From: Halorussus sp. MSC15.2
GTDB taxonomy: Archaea > Halobacteriota > Halobacteria > Halobacteriales > Haladaptataceae
NCBI RefSeq assembly: GCF_010747475.1
Contig: NZ_VSLZ01000001.1
Location: 992,001-1,056,000, forward strand
Length of the DNA: 64,000 nucleotides
Reading direction: 5' to 3'
Below the pieces are notes generated by a model. That model did not search any database. It was given only the letters and a program-made list of their open reading frames with translations, and was not told the DNA's origin. Both the position numbers and the translations under genes were made by a program. The first letter of the stretch is position 1; every line of letters begins with the position of its first letter. Shown here piece by piece: positions 9,947 to 17,786 of this stretch.

Positions 9947-10726
9947 ATGAAAGTTCGCGGCCAGCGCGAGTGCAAGGACTGCGGCGCGCGGTGGTCCTAC
10001 TACGAGACGGGAACCGTCGAGTGCCCGGAGTGCGGGAGTCTCCGGAGCGTCGGCGTCGAGGAGGAGCGCAACCTCCACACCGACAGTCCGGTCGAGTTCG
10101 ACCTGACGGAACCGCGAGAAGCCGTGGACGCCCAACCGCTGCGAGAGGTCGCCGACCGCGCGGGCGAGATTGCCCGGGAGTACGTCCGCAAGCGCGGGTT
10201 CGTCCGGGGCGGCGACCTGCTGGCGCTGGACGAAACCTACCTCGCCGCGCAGGAACTCCGCCACGCCGCCGACGTGGTGGGCCGGGGTCTGGACCTGAGC
10301 GACGACGAGGAGTTGTACTTCCTCGCACTCCTCCGGTCCGCAGACGCCGAGGCGGCCGGGGCGGACGCCGACGGTCACGGGACCGAGACGGATTCCGACG
10401 CCGACTCGCGGCCCGCGCCGGACGAGGTTCCGACCTCGATGCATCCGATTCGCGGTCTGGCCTACGCCGAGGCGGTGGCGGAGTACCGCCGGGAGATGGC
10501 CGACTGGGCCGACGAGCGAGAGACTTCGGCCGTCGCCGATCGCGGCCGGGACGCGCTCGAAACGCTCGGCGACCACGTCAAGCGCGTGCAGGCGCTCGAC
10601 GGCGACGTGGACGCCGACACCGCGGAACTGCTCGTGAACGCCGCCCGCGACGTCGGTCGATACCTCCGAGAGGGCGACGCCGACGCGCTGGCGAGCGCGC
10701 GCGACCGGTTTGACAGACTGGCCTGA
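9947..10726 (+). CDS. Zinc-ribbon protein of the DUF7117 type
   Basis: The N-terminus MKVRGQRECKDCGARWSYYETGTVECPECGSLRSVGV is a rubredoxin/TFIIB-like zinc ribbon with two CxxC pairs, followed by about 220 acidic helical residues (LTEPREAVDAQPLREVADRAGEIAREYVRKRGF...). The arrangement matches a haloarchaeal family I associate with DUF7117. ATG 9947 was chosen over an upstream in-frame start because homologues begin directly with the ribbon and a TATA-like ttttgtatc lies about 28 nt before it. It may bind nucleic acid or a protein partner through the ribbon; this is inference. 144 nt separate it from panB. Confidence 0.8.
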   Translation: MKVRGQRECKDCGARWSYYETGTVECPECGSLRSVGVEEERNLHTDSPVEFDLTEPREAVDAQPLREVADRAGEIAREYVRKRGFVRGGDLLALDETYLAAQELRHAADVVGRGLDLSDDEELYFLALLRSADAEAAGADADGHGTETDSDADSRPAPDEVPTSMHPIRGLAYAEAVAEYRREMADWADERETSAVADRGRDALETLGDHVKRVQALDGDVDADTAELLVNAARDVGRYLREGDADALASARDRFDRLA

Positions 10727-10733
10727 ACGGTCG

Positions 10734-11675
10734 TCACTCGAACGACTCGCGCAGGTCCTCGCCGATGGTCTCGATGGCCTCGCGGGCGCGGTCGAGTTCG
10801 ACCGGGTCCTCCAGCATGTCCACGAAGCCGTGAATCATCCCCTCGTAGTTCCTGACCGTCACGTCCACGCCCGCGTCGGCGAGCGCGTCGGCGTATGCTT
10901 GGCCCTCGTCGCGTAGAGGGTCGAACCCCGCCGTGACCACCGTGGCGGGCGGGAGACCGCCGTGGTCGCACGCCTGTAGCGGGAAGGCGTAGGGGTTGCG
11001 GGCGTCGAGCGGACTCTCGAAGAACTGGTCGCCGAACCACTCCATCTCCGACCGGGTGAGGAGGTACCCCTCGTCGTTCTCCGCGACCGAGGGCCAGTCG
11101 TCGCGGGCGCTAGTCGCCGGATATATCAGCACCTGCCGGTCGATGTCGGGACCGCCGCGGTCCCGCGCGACGAGCGCCGCGACCGCCGCGAGGTTGCCGC
11201 CCGCGCTGTCGCCGCCGACCGCGAGTCGGTCGGCATCGACGCCTATCTCCGCGCCGTTCTCCGCGACCCACTCGACCGCGGCCACGGCGTCCTCCGTCGG
11301 GGCCGGGAAGGGGTGTTCGGGCGCGAGTCGGTAGTCAACCGAGACGACCGCACAGTCCGCGGCGTTGGTCAGGTGGCGACAGACCGAGTCGTGGGTATCG
11401 ATGCTCCCGACGACCCACCCGCCGCCGTGGAAGTAGACCAGCACCGGATGGGGTCGCTCGCCGTCGGGCGAGTAGACTCGAATCGGGAGGTCGCCTCCGG
11501 GACCGGGTATCGTCCGGTCGGTCACGTCACCGACCGACTCCGAGGAGTCGCCCGACCTGAGTTCCTCGAAGAGGGTGCGGGCCTCCGCGGGGTCGAGAGT
11601 CGAGAGTTCGGGGGTCCCCATCTGGTCGAGTTGTTCGAGCAGTGCCTGCACTTGGGGGTGTGGTTCGGACGCCAT
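10734..11675 (-). CDS. Alpha/beta hydrolase of the hormone-sensitive lipase family
   Basis: This 313-residue carboxylesterase-like enzyme has the HSL oxyanion motif VYFHGGGWVVGS, the nucleophile elbow VGGDSAGG, the acid in TAGFDPLRDEG and the base His in GMIHGFVDM. The spacing is normal, so it should be active on short-chain esters; its natural substrate is unknown. ATG 11675 is preferred over the in-frame start at 11702 because a TATA-like tract (gaatttttg on this strand, about 11701-11709) lies about 27 nt upstream of it. It is convergent with the DUF7117 gene. Confidence 0.9.
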   Translation of the reverse strand: MASEPHPQVQALLEQLDQMGTPELSTLDPAEARTLFEELRSGDSSESVGDVTDRTIPGPGGDLPIRVYSPDGERPHPVLVYFHGGGWVVGSIDTHDSVCRHLTNAADCAVVSVDYRLAPEHPFPAPTEDAVAAVEWVAENGAEIGVDADRLAVGGDSAGGNLAAVAALVARDRGGPDIDRQVLIYPATSARDDWPSVAENDEGYLLTRSEMEWFGDQFFESPLDARNPYAFPLQACDHGGLPPATVVTAGFDPLRDEGQAYADALADAGVDVTVRNYEGMIHGFVDMLEDPVELDRAREAIETIGEDLRESFE

Positions 11676-11811
11676 ACCGTCACGTTCCGCTTCAACCGAC
11701 AAAAATTCGCATCAAGAAAACACGTCGCCGGTTTGGAACCGTTTCACCCGTCGGTCGCACCCGGGTCGGCCAGCAACTGCGTAGTTAAAATATTGCGGCT
11801 TCGTCCCGGAG

Positions 11812-12705
11812 TCAGGGCAGTTCGACGTCCACGTCCTGCTGCGCTCCGGCCGCCTTCACGGTGTTGTAGAGCAGCATCGCACGGGTCATCGGACCGACGC
11901 CGCCGGGGACGGGCGTGATAGCGCCCGCCGTCTCCTTCGCCGACTCGAAGTCCACGTCGCCGACGAGTTCGTACCCCTTCTCGTTGTCGGCGTCCACGCG
12001 GTTGATGCCCACGTCGATTACCGTCGCGCCCTCCTTCAGCATCTCGCCGTCTATCATCTCGGGGACGCCCGCGGCCGCGACGACGATGTCCGCCTCGCGG
12101 GTGTGCGCCGCGAGGTCCTCCGTCCGGGAGTGACAGACCGTCGTGGTGGCGTTACCGAGCGGTTCCTTCTGGACGAGCAGGTTGGCCATCGGCTTGCCGA
12201 CGATGTCCGAGCGACCGACCACGACGGCCTCCGCGCCCTCTGTCTCGACGCCGTGGTGTTCGAGCAACTTCTGAATCCCGTGGGGGGTACACGGTTTGAA
12301 CCGGGCGTTCCCGGCGACGAGTCGCCCGACGTTCTCGGGGTGGAAGCCGTCCACGTCCTTCTCGGGGTCCACGCTCCGGAGGACGCGGCGTTTGTCCACC
12401 TGCTCCACGACCGGCATCTGGACGAGGATGCCGTGGACCTCGGGGTCGGCGTTGAGGTCGTCGATGGTGTCGTACAGCTCTTGCGCGGGCGCGTCCTCGT
12501 CGATTTCGACGTGGATGCCCTCGATGCCGACCTCCTCGCAGTCGCGCTGTTTCATCGAGACGTACGTCTCGCTGGCGGGGTCGTCGCTCATCAGCACCGT
12601 GGCCAGACCCGGTCGGACGCCGGCGTCGGCCAGCGTCTCGATGCTGTCCTGCAAGTCGGTCCGAATCTGCTCGGCGACGGCGTTCCCGTCGATTAGCTCC
12701 GTCAT
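11812..12705 (-). CDS. folD: Methylenetetrahydrofolate dehydrogenase / methenyl-THF cyclohydrolase
   Basis: FolD interconverts 5,10-methylene-, 5,10-methenyl- and 10-formyl-tetrahydrofolate using NADP. The 297-residue protein has the standard signatures: SETYVSMKQRDCEEVGI with the catalytic Lys, VQMPVVEQVDKRRVLRSVDPEKDVDGFHPENVG, VVVGRSDIVGKPMANLL for dinucleotide binding, and the C-terminal PVPGGVGPMTRAML. It lies downstream of glyA in the same direction, which supplies its substrate, although 264 nt with a probable terminator separates them. A 20-bp imperfect palindrome sits upstream of its start. Confidence 0.97.
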   Translation of the reverse strand: MTELIDGNAVAEQIRTDLQDSIETLADAGVRPGLATVLMSDDPASETYVSMKQRDCEEVGIEGIHVEIDEDAPAQELYDTIDDLNADPEVHGILVQMPVVEQVDKRRVLRSVDPEKDVDGFHPENVGRLVAGNARFKPCTPHGIQKLLEHHGVETEGAEAVVVGRSDIVGKPMANLLVQKEPLGNATTTVCHSRTEDLAAHTREADIVVAAAGVPEMIDGEMLKEGATVIDVGINRVDADNEKGYELVGDVDFESAKETAGAITPVPGGVGPMTRAMLLYNTVKAAGAQQDVDVELP

Positions 12706-12778
12706 TGCCCGAACGTCCGACGCCGAACCCCTTCAACCCTCGGATATGTGCGTATTTTCCCCCCCCTCTTCACTCGTT

Positions 12779-12798
12779 TAATGCACGTACATGCATTA
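12779..12798. promoter_or_regulatory. 20-bp imperfect palindrome upstream of folD
   Basis: The sequence taatgcacgtacatgcatta is its own reverse complement except for one mismatched pair (positions 8 and 13). It lies 74-93 nt before the folD start codon in a gene-free stretch. The symmetry and placement suit a dimeric regulator site. No regulator is identified. Confidence 0.4.
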
Positions 12799-12905
12799 TA
12801 TCGGGTTCGGGAGTCGCGTTTGCTTCTCGGGTATACGGTCGCGGGTCCGCTGTTCGACTCCCCGCGTCTGAAATCTCACCTTCTACGTCGGAAGTCTCAG
12901 CGGGA

Positions 12906-12925
12906 ATCGTGATAAGAAAAGAGAC
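12906..12925 (-). terminator. T-rich terminator after glyA
   Basis: Read on the minus strand, the region about 45-65 nt past the glyA stop holds a pyrimidine-rich, T-heavy run (tctcttttcttatc). Archaeal RNA polymerase terminates at such tracts, so glyA is probably mostly separated from folD transcriptionally. Confidence 0.4.
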
Positions 12926-12969
12926 AATACTCGAATTAATTTCTGATTACCGTAGCGGCGAAGGCCGGT

Positions 12970-14217
12970 TCACTCGTACAGGGGGTTCGCGTCGCAGAGT
13001 TCCTGCACGTCCTCGGCGACTTCGGCCTTCACGTCCTCGTCGTCCAGATTGTCGATGACGCGCGCGATGAGGTCGCCGACGTACCTGCAGTCCTCCTCGT
13101 CGAATCCGCGCGTCGTGAGCGCGGGCGTGCCAGCGCGGATGCCGCTGGGGTTGAACGCCGACCGTGTCTCGCCCGGGACGGTGTTGCCGTTGAGGACGAT
13201 ACCGACGTCTTCGAGGGCTTCCTCGGCGTCGCCGCCCGTGACGTCGGGGTGGGACTCCCGGAGGTCCACCAGCACGAGGTGGTTGTCGGTCCCGCCGGAG
13301 ACGAGACTGAACCCGTGTTCGGAGAGGGACTCACCCAGCGCCTTCGCGTTCTCGACGGTCTGTTCGGCGTACTCCTCGAACTCGGGTTCGAGCGCCTCGC
13401 CGAACCCGACGGCCTTGCCCGCGATGTTGTGCATGAGGGGACCGCCCTGCGCGCCGGGGAAGACGGCCGAGTCGATGTCGTCGGCGTACTCCTCGTCGGC
13501 CATGATGATGCCGCCCCGTCCGGCACGAATCGTCTTGTGGGTCGAACCGGTGACGAAGTCGGCGATGCCGACGGGCGAGGAGTGGACCCCGGCGGCGACG
13601 AGTCCCGTGATGTGGGCGATGTCGGCCATGTGGTAGGCGTCCACGGCGTCGGCCGCCTCCTGAATCGTCTCCCACTCGACTTCGCGGGGGTACGCCGAGT
13701 ACCCCGAGACGATGATGTCGGGGTCGAACTCCTCGGCCTGTTCGCGGAGGGCGTCGTAGTCGATGTACCCCGTCTCGGCGTCCACCTCGTACTGCTCGAC
13801 CTCGTACACCTGTCCGGCGAAGTTGGCCGGGTGGCCGTGACTGAGGTGGCCGCCGTGAGTCAGGTCCAGCGAGAGTATCTTGTCGCCGGGTTCGAGCATA
13901 GCGAGGTAGACGCCCATGTTCGCCTGCGACCCGCTGTGGGGTTGGACGTTCACGTACTCGGCACCCCAGAGTTCCTTCGCGCGCTCGACGGCGAGCGATT
14001 CGATGGTGTCGGCGTGTTCACAGCCCGCGTAGTAGCGCGACCCCGGGTACCCCTCGGCGTACTTGTTGGTGAGGGCGCTCCCCTGCGCCTCCATCACGGC
14101 CTCGCTCACGTGGTTCTCGCTGGCTATCATCGCGAGCGTGTCGCGCTGGCGCTCTACCTCGGCTTCGAGGGCGTCTGCGACTTCGGGGTCAACTCCGCGG
14201 ACGCGGTCGTACTTCAT
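12970..14217 (-). CDS. glyA: Serine hydroxymethyltransferase
   Basis: GlyA converts serine and tetrahydrofolate to glycine and 5,10-methylene-THF with PLP. The 415-residue protein has the family motifs: IASENHVSEAVMEAQGSALTNKYAEGYPGSRYY, VQPHSGSQANMGVYL, LTHGGHLSHG, the aspartate in MADIAHITGLV, and the PLP lysine in TGSTHKTIRAGRGG. A TATA-like box on this strand (gcttatact, 14240-14248) is about 27 nt before the ATG, so the mRNA is probably leaderless. It precedes folD in the same direction, and the two form a one-carbon pair. Confidence 0.97.
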   Translation of the reverse strand: MKYDRVRGVDPEVADALEAEVERQRDTLAMIASENHVSEAVMEAQGSALTNKYAEGYPGSRYYAGCEHADTIESLAVERAKELWGAEYVNVQPHSGSQANMGVYLAMLEPGDKILSLDLTHGGHLSHGHPANFAGQVYEVEQYEVDAETGYIDYDALREQAEEFDPDIIVSGYSAYPREVEWETIQEAADAVDAYHMADIAHITGLVAAGVHSSPVGIADFVTGSTHKTIRAGRGGIIMADEEYADDIDSAVFPGAQGGPLMHNIAGKAVGFGEALEPEFEEYAEQTVENAKALGESLSEHGFSLVSGGTDNHLVLVDLRESHPDVTGGDAEEALEDVGIVLNGNTVPGETRSAFNPSGIRAGTPALTTRGFDEEDCRYVGDLIARVIDNLDDEDVKAEVAEDVQELCDANPLYE

Positions 14218-14321
14218 ACAAAAAAATCGGTGCGTCCCGGAGTATAAGCTTACCTTTCGCGGGGAAGACTCCGGGCGACAAAAATATAAAGTCCCGGTGA
14301 GACACGTTGTACAACGCCGAC

Positions 14322-16424
14322 ATGATTGAGTGGGAGGAGACGAATTCTGGGTTACGAGTGTTCGACCGCACGAAGACGGAGGTGTCCATCGACACCGACA
14401 CGTGGGAGGCGGTCGAGACCGGTTACGACATCCAGCGGCCGCTCGACGGCACCGTCTCTGGCCGCGTGTCGGAGCTTCGACTGCCGCCGGCGCTGGTGAA
14501 GGCGACGGAACTGGAGTCGGGCGAGGAGCACAAGCACGGCGGGGACGCCGAATCCCTCGACCTCCCGAGCGGCGAGTACCTGCTCAACGTCACGCTCAAC
14601 ATCAAGACCTACGTCCGGTTCTCCGGCCCCGCGACCGTCTGGAAGAGCGACGATTACACAGAGCTTCACGTTTCCTTCCCGGAACCGACGCTCGTGACGT
14701 TCGGATTCCGGAGTCATCACGAGGTGCCCGTGAACACGATTACGGTACCTCCGACCCCGGAAGGAGTCGCGACGGCAGTTACGTACTCGTCGTCGTCACA
14801 GAAGACGACGGGGCCGGACCGGTCGTATCCGACGCTCCGGGGCCACCCGCCGAAGGTCGAACTCGGGGGCAGAACCGAGATTCCCGACCCGGTGCGCGAC
14901 GAACGACCAGACGTGGGTATCGAGTTGGTCGTCCCCGACGAGTTCGAGTGCGTCTTCGTCGCGGCTCCGCTCGCGTACTACTTGCAGGCCGAGATGACCG
15001 TGGCGAACCGACGCTCACCGCTTCTACGCGCCCCCGAGGCCGGGGTCGAGTACGAGTTCGCACAATTACCCGACTTCCAGCACGAAGTCGTGACCGTGCT
15101 CCGGCGCGTGTTCTTCCTCGACTGTCTCGTCCGAACCGCCGGCGAGTATAGTTGGGAGTTCGCCGAGATGTCACTCCTCGACGACATCGACATCGACGCC
15201 GAGGCCGCTTACGAATCGACGCCGGCCGAACAACTGGCGACGTACCTCGACGCGCCGTACGAGCGCATCGACGACGAGTTACCGGAGTGGCACCTCGCGA
15301 TGCACGTCGAACCAACTCCGGACCACGCCATGTCCCTCCCGTACCTTCTCGACACCCTCAGCCTCGTTTATCTCCCCGAGTCGTCGGAGTTGGAGAAGGA
15401 CGAACTACTGAACAAGTCCATCGACGACTTCTACCGGGCGGGCGACCCGCAGGCCCGGCCCCCGAAGGCGGCCGCGGGGATGTTCCGACAGGGTCCCGGC
15501 CCGGTCAAGTCAGTGGACAGGCGCGACCCCGTGCTACACGAGGGGCAGGTCAACGGCTGGTTAGCCGACGGCGTCCCGATAGACGTCTTCAAAGCGGTCC
15601 CGGAGGCGTACGAGAACAAGTTCGACTACCTCCACGAAAGCGGTGACGGCGACATCGACGTGACCGTCATCCTGAACGACGAGGAGATGGTGGACGAACA
15701 CGAGGAGGTCGCCGAGATTTACGAGGAACGCGCCGAGGAACTTCCCATCGACGTGACCGTCCACGAACACCTCACGAAGGCCCAACTCGCGGAGGTGCTG
15801 GAATCGCCCCACGACTTCGTCCATTACATCGGTCACTGCGAGGAGGACGGTCTGCGCTGTACGAACGGTAACCTAGCCGTCTCCACTCTCCAGGAAAGCA
15901 ACGTCCAGACGTTCTTCCTCAACGCCTGCGGGTCGTACTACGAGGGCCGAGATTTGGTCAAGAAGGGGAGCGTGGCCGGAGCAGTGACGTTCACCAAAGT
16001 CCTCAACAAGCAAGCGGCGAAGGTCGGCGTGGCGTTCGCTCGATTACTCATCAACGGTTTCAACATCGACCTCGCGCTCCGGTTCGCGCGTCGTCGCATC
16101 ATGATGGGGAAAGACTACGCCGTGGTCGGTGATGGGACCCACGTTCTCACTCAGACCGAAAACCGGTACCCCATCTTCCTCAGCATCGAAGAGAACGACG
16201 ATGGGACGTTCAACCTAATTCACGAACACAGACCTGCGGACACCAACGGGATTATTTTCCAGATTTATCACAAGGACCACAGCGAGTATCATCTCCAAGG
16301 AACGGAGGTCCAGCTGACTCTACACGAAGACGAACTCCTGATGTTCCTTGACCGTGCGGAAGCTCCGGTACTGTACGACGGCGAACTGTACTGGTCCGAA
16401 GAATTGAAGGGCGTTCTTACTTAG
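14322..16424 (+). CDS. CHAT-domain (caspase-like) protease
   Basis: This 700-residue protein has a C-terminal CHAT peptidase domain. The His motif DFVHYIGH (His505) and the Cys motif FFLNACGS (Cys536) are followed by LVKKGSVAGAVTFTKVLN, the glycine-rich strand after the nucleophile. CHAT proteases are caspase/separase relatives, usually activated through an attached sensor region. Here residues 1-about 350 are strand-rich with no recognised domain and no TPRs. A TATA-like box (aaaaatataaag, about 14280-14291) precedes ATG 14322, and the TTG upstream is rejected. The 3' end and downstream DNA are AT-richer than the window average. Its stop codon overlaps that of a convergent small membrane peptide. 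A defence or regulated-proteolysis role is inference. Confidence 0.8.
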   Translation: MIEWEETNSGLRVFDRTKTEVSIDTDTWEAVETGYDIQRPLDGTVSGRVSELRLPPALVKATELESGEEHKHGGDAESLDLPSGEYLLNVTLNIKTYVRFSGPATVWKSDDYTELHVSFPEPTLVTFGFRSHHEVPVNTITVPPTPEGVATAVTYSSSSQKTTGPDRSYPTLRGHPPKVELGGRTEIPDPVRDERPDVGIELVVPDEFECVFVAAPLAYYLQAEMTVANRRSPLLRAPEAGVEYEFAQLPDFQHEVVTVLRRVFFLDCLVRTAGEYSWEFAEMSLLDDIDIDAEAAYESTPAEQLATYLDAPYERIDDELPEWHLAMHVEPTPDHAMSLPYLLDTLSLVYLPESSELEKDELLNKSIDDFYRAGDPQARPPKAAAGMFRQGPGPVKSVDRRDPVLHEGQVNGWLADGVPIDVFKAVPEAYENKFDYLHESGDGDIDVTVILNDEEMVDEHEEVAEIYEERAEELPIDVTVHEHLTKAQLAEVLESPHDFVHYIGHCEEDGLRCTNGNLAVSTLQESNVQTFFLNACGSYYEGRDLVKKGSVAGAVTFTKVLNKQAAKVGVAFARLLINGFNIDLALRFARRRIMMGKDYAVVGDGTHVLTQTENRYPIFLSIEENDDGTFNLIHEHRPADTNGIIFQIYHKDHSEYHLQGTEVQLTLHEDELLMFLDRAEAPVLYDGELYWSEELKGVLT

Positions 16425-16558
16425 GGTCCGGCCGCCGACCCCGACGCCGCGTGCGTCGTCAGTTTGCCCGAAAGCACTACTCCTCCTAGCGCGAGGGTGT
16501 ACGCGGCGTCCATCGTTCTCGGATTGTCAACGAGCCACTGTCGAATTTTGCCTTGCAT
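16421..16558 (-). CDS. 45-residue membrane peptide convergent with the CHAT protease
   Basis: The peptide begins MQGKIRQWLVDNPRTMDAAY and continues into one hydrophobic segment (about residues 19-31) and a small Ala/Gly/Ser-rich tail. The polar start, the NPR turn and the single helix recall short haloarchaeal membrane peptides of the DUF7503 kind; that name is from memory. ATG 16558 is preferred over the in-frame start at 16603 because it directly precedes the charged helix. The stop overlaps the CHAT gene stop by a few bases on the opposite strand. A role as effector, target or partner of the CHAT protease is conceivable but unproven. Confidence 0.55.
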   Translation of the reverse strand: MQGKIRQWLVDNPRTMDAAYTLALGGVVLSGKLTTHAASGSAAGP

Positions 16559-16878
16559 GGCGTGTTTCTTGTTACTTAGGCACACTACTTGATTGTTTCG
16601 CATCTTTCACCTGTAAGTACCGCCCCAGTAACATGGGAAATCTGGCGTTAAAACTACTCTATCGTGTAAGGAATCCGTTGCGTCGGTGTGGAATCGCCGT
16701 TTCGTCGCGGATTTGACCACGATGGTCACGAACAATCTACCGAACAAGCCGAAAATCGAAACCTGTTCCTGCGTTCGATTAGAATTGTACGACTGACAAC
16801 CAAATACCCTCGTATAATCCGTGATTTCCCCCCGTTATTAACGTTAAAATTAAGTAGGGGTAAAACGTTTGTCGGTAC
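16559..16878. other. AT-rich intergenic region before the TbsP-like gene
   Basis: About 320 nt with no convincing gene, noticeably richer in A and T than the rest of the window. It contains the promoter of the small membrane peptide at its left end and the promoter of the regulator gene at its right end. Between them I see only out-of-frame fragments, and no RNA fold that I can defend. Confidence 0.6.
16838..16854 (+). promoter_or_regulatory. Palindrome plus TATA box of the TbsP-like gene
   Basis: The 10-bp palindrome ttaacgttaa (16838-16847) abuts a TATA-like aaaattaag (16846-16854) that ends 25 nt before the ATG at 16879. A repressor bound here would block TBP/TFB, so autoregulation is possible. 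Confidence 0.4.
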
Positions 16879-17703
16879 ATGGAGACCGAATCGAATTTAC
16901 TCGACCAAGAAATCGCCGAAATCCTTCGGACAGTTATCGACGAAGCGCCGGACACGCTGCTCGTGGTCAATCCGTCGCGAAACGCCATCGAGGAGCTAAT
17001 CAACGTCGCCACCGAGTACGAGGGCGACCTGCCCGAACTGCGCATGCTCGCGCAGTCGGGGACCCTGAAAGACGTGATGGAAGACTTCATCGTCGCCAGT
17101 AACGCGGCCGACCTCATCGACGCCGGGTCGCTGTCGCTGCGCACGACCGACGAGGTCCCGAGCAACTCCCTGCTCGTCACCGACGAAGTCGTCATCGCGC
17201 TCGTGACCGCCGACGACCGCGTGGGCGGTCTGACCTCCGACGACGACGAGTTCGTCTCGGAGGCGTACGACTCCTACTCCGCGCAGTTCGAGTCGGCCGA
17301 CGAGTTCTCGCTGCGCACGCCGCCGCTCTCGCGCGTCCGCGACACGCTCGGCGAGGAAATCAGTCCCGAGGCCCAGCAGGACTTCGACGAGGTGCTGTCC
17401 TCGATGGAGACCGCCCGTGGCGACGGCAACGGACTCGACGAAGTGACCATCAGCCTGCTCGTGGCCGCGAAGAACGAGGCCCTGCTGTACGACATCAGCA
17501 AGTGGGGCGAAGACGTCGGTATCGCCAGCAAGGCGACGTTCTCGCGCACGAAGACCAAGCTCGAAGACATGGGTCTCATCGGCACCGAGAAGGTCCCCAT
17601 CGACGTGGGTCGTCCGCGCCTGCGCCTGAAACTGGCTAACGACGACCTCCGTAACGCCGAGACCGACCAGCTCGCGAGCGCGGCCCAGAGCCTGCTTCAC
17701 TGA
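16879..17703 (+). CDS. TbsP-like transcriptional regulator (DUF5821 type)
   Basis: The 274-residue acidic protein has an N-terminal alpha/beta domain (DTLLVVNPSRNAIEELINVATEYEG...) and a C-terminal winged helix (ISLLVAAKNEALLYDISKWGEDVGIASKATFSRTKTKLEDMGLIGTEKVPIDVGRPRLRL, about residues 190-255). This matches the haloarchaeal regulator family called TbsP, reported to act with TrmB on central carbon genes. I recall the family from the text form of its N-terminus, so the name is probable rather than certain. It is monocistronic by spacing; the YcaO gene follows after 83 nt. Confidence 0.68.
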   Translation: METESNLLDQEIAEILRTVIDEAPDTLLVVNPSRNAIEELINVATEYEGDLPELRMLAQSGTLKDVMEDFIVASNAADLIDAGSLSLRTTDEVPSNSLLVTDEVVIALVTADDRVGGLTSDDDEFVSEAYDSYSAQFESADEFSLRTPPLSRVRDTLGEEISPEAQQDFDEVLSSMETARGDGNGLDEVTISLLVAAKNEALLYDISKWGEDVGIASKATFSRTKTKLEDMGLIGTEKVPIDVGRPRLRLKLANDDLRNAETDQLASAAQSLLH

Positions 17704-17786
17704 CGACCCGAATCGACTTATTTTTCGCCCGATAGCCCCCGAGCGATAGCACCGCGTTTTTCCCGGCCGACTGCGACCGTCCCGGT

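Noticed and set aside
16688-16999. A 103-codon frame before and into the TbsP-like gene
   Set aside because: It overlaps a real gene in another frame, has no start signals and an arbitrary composition.
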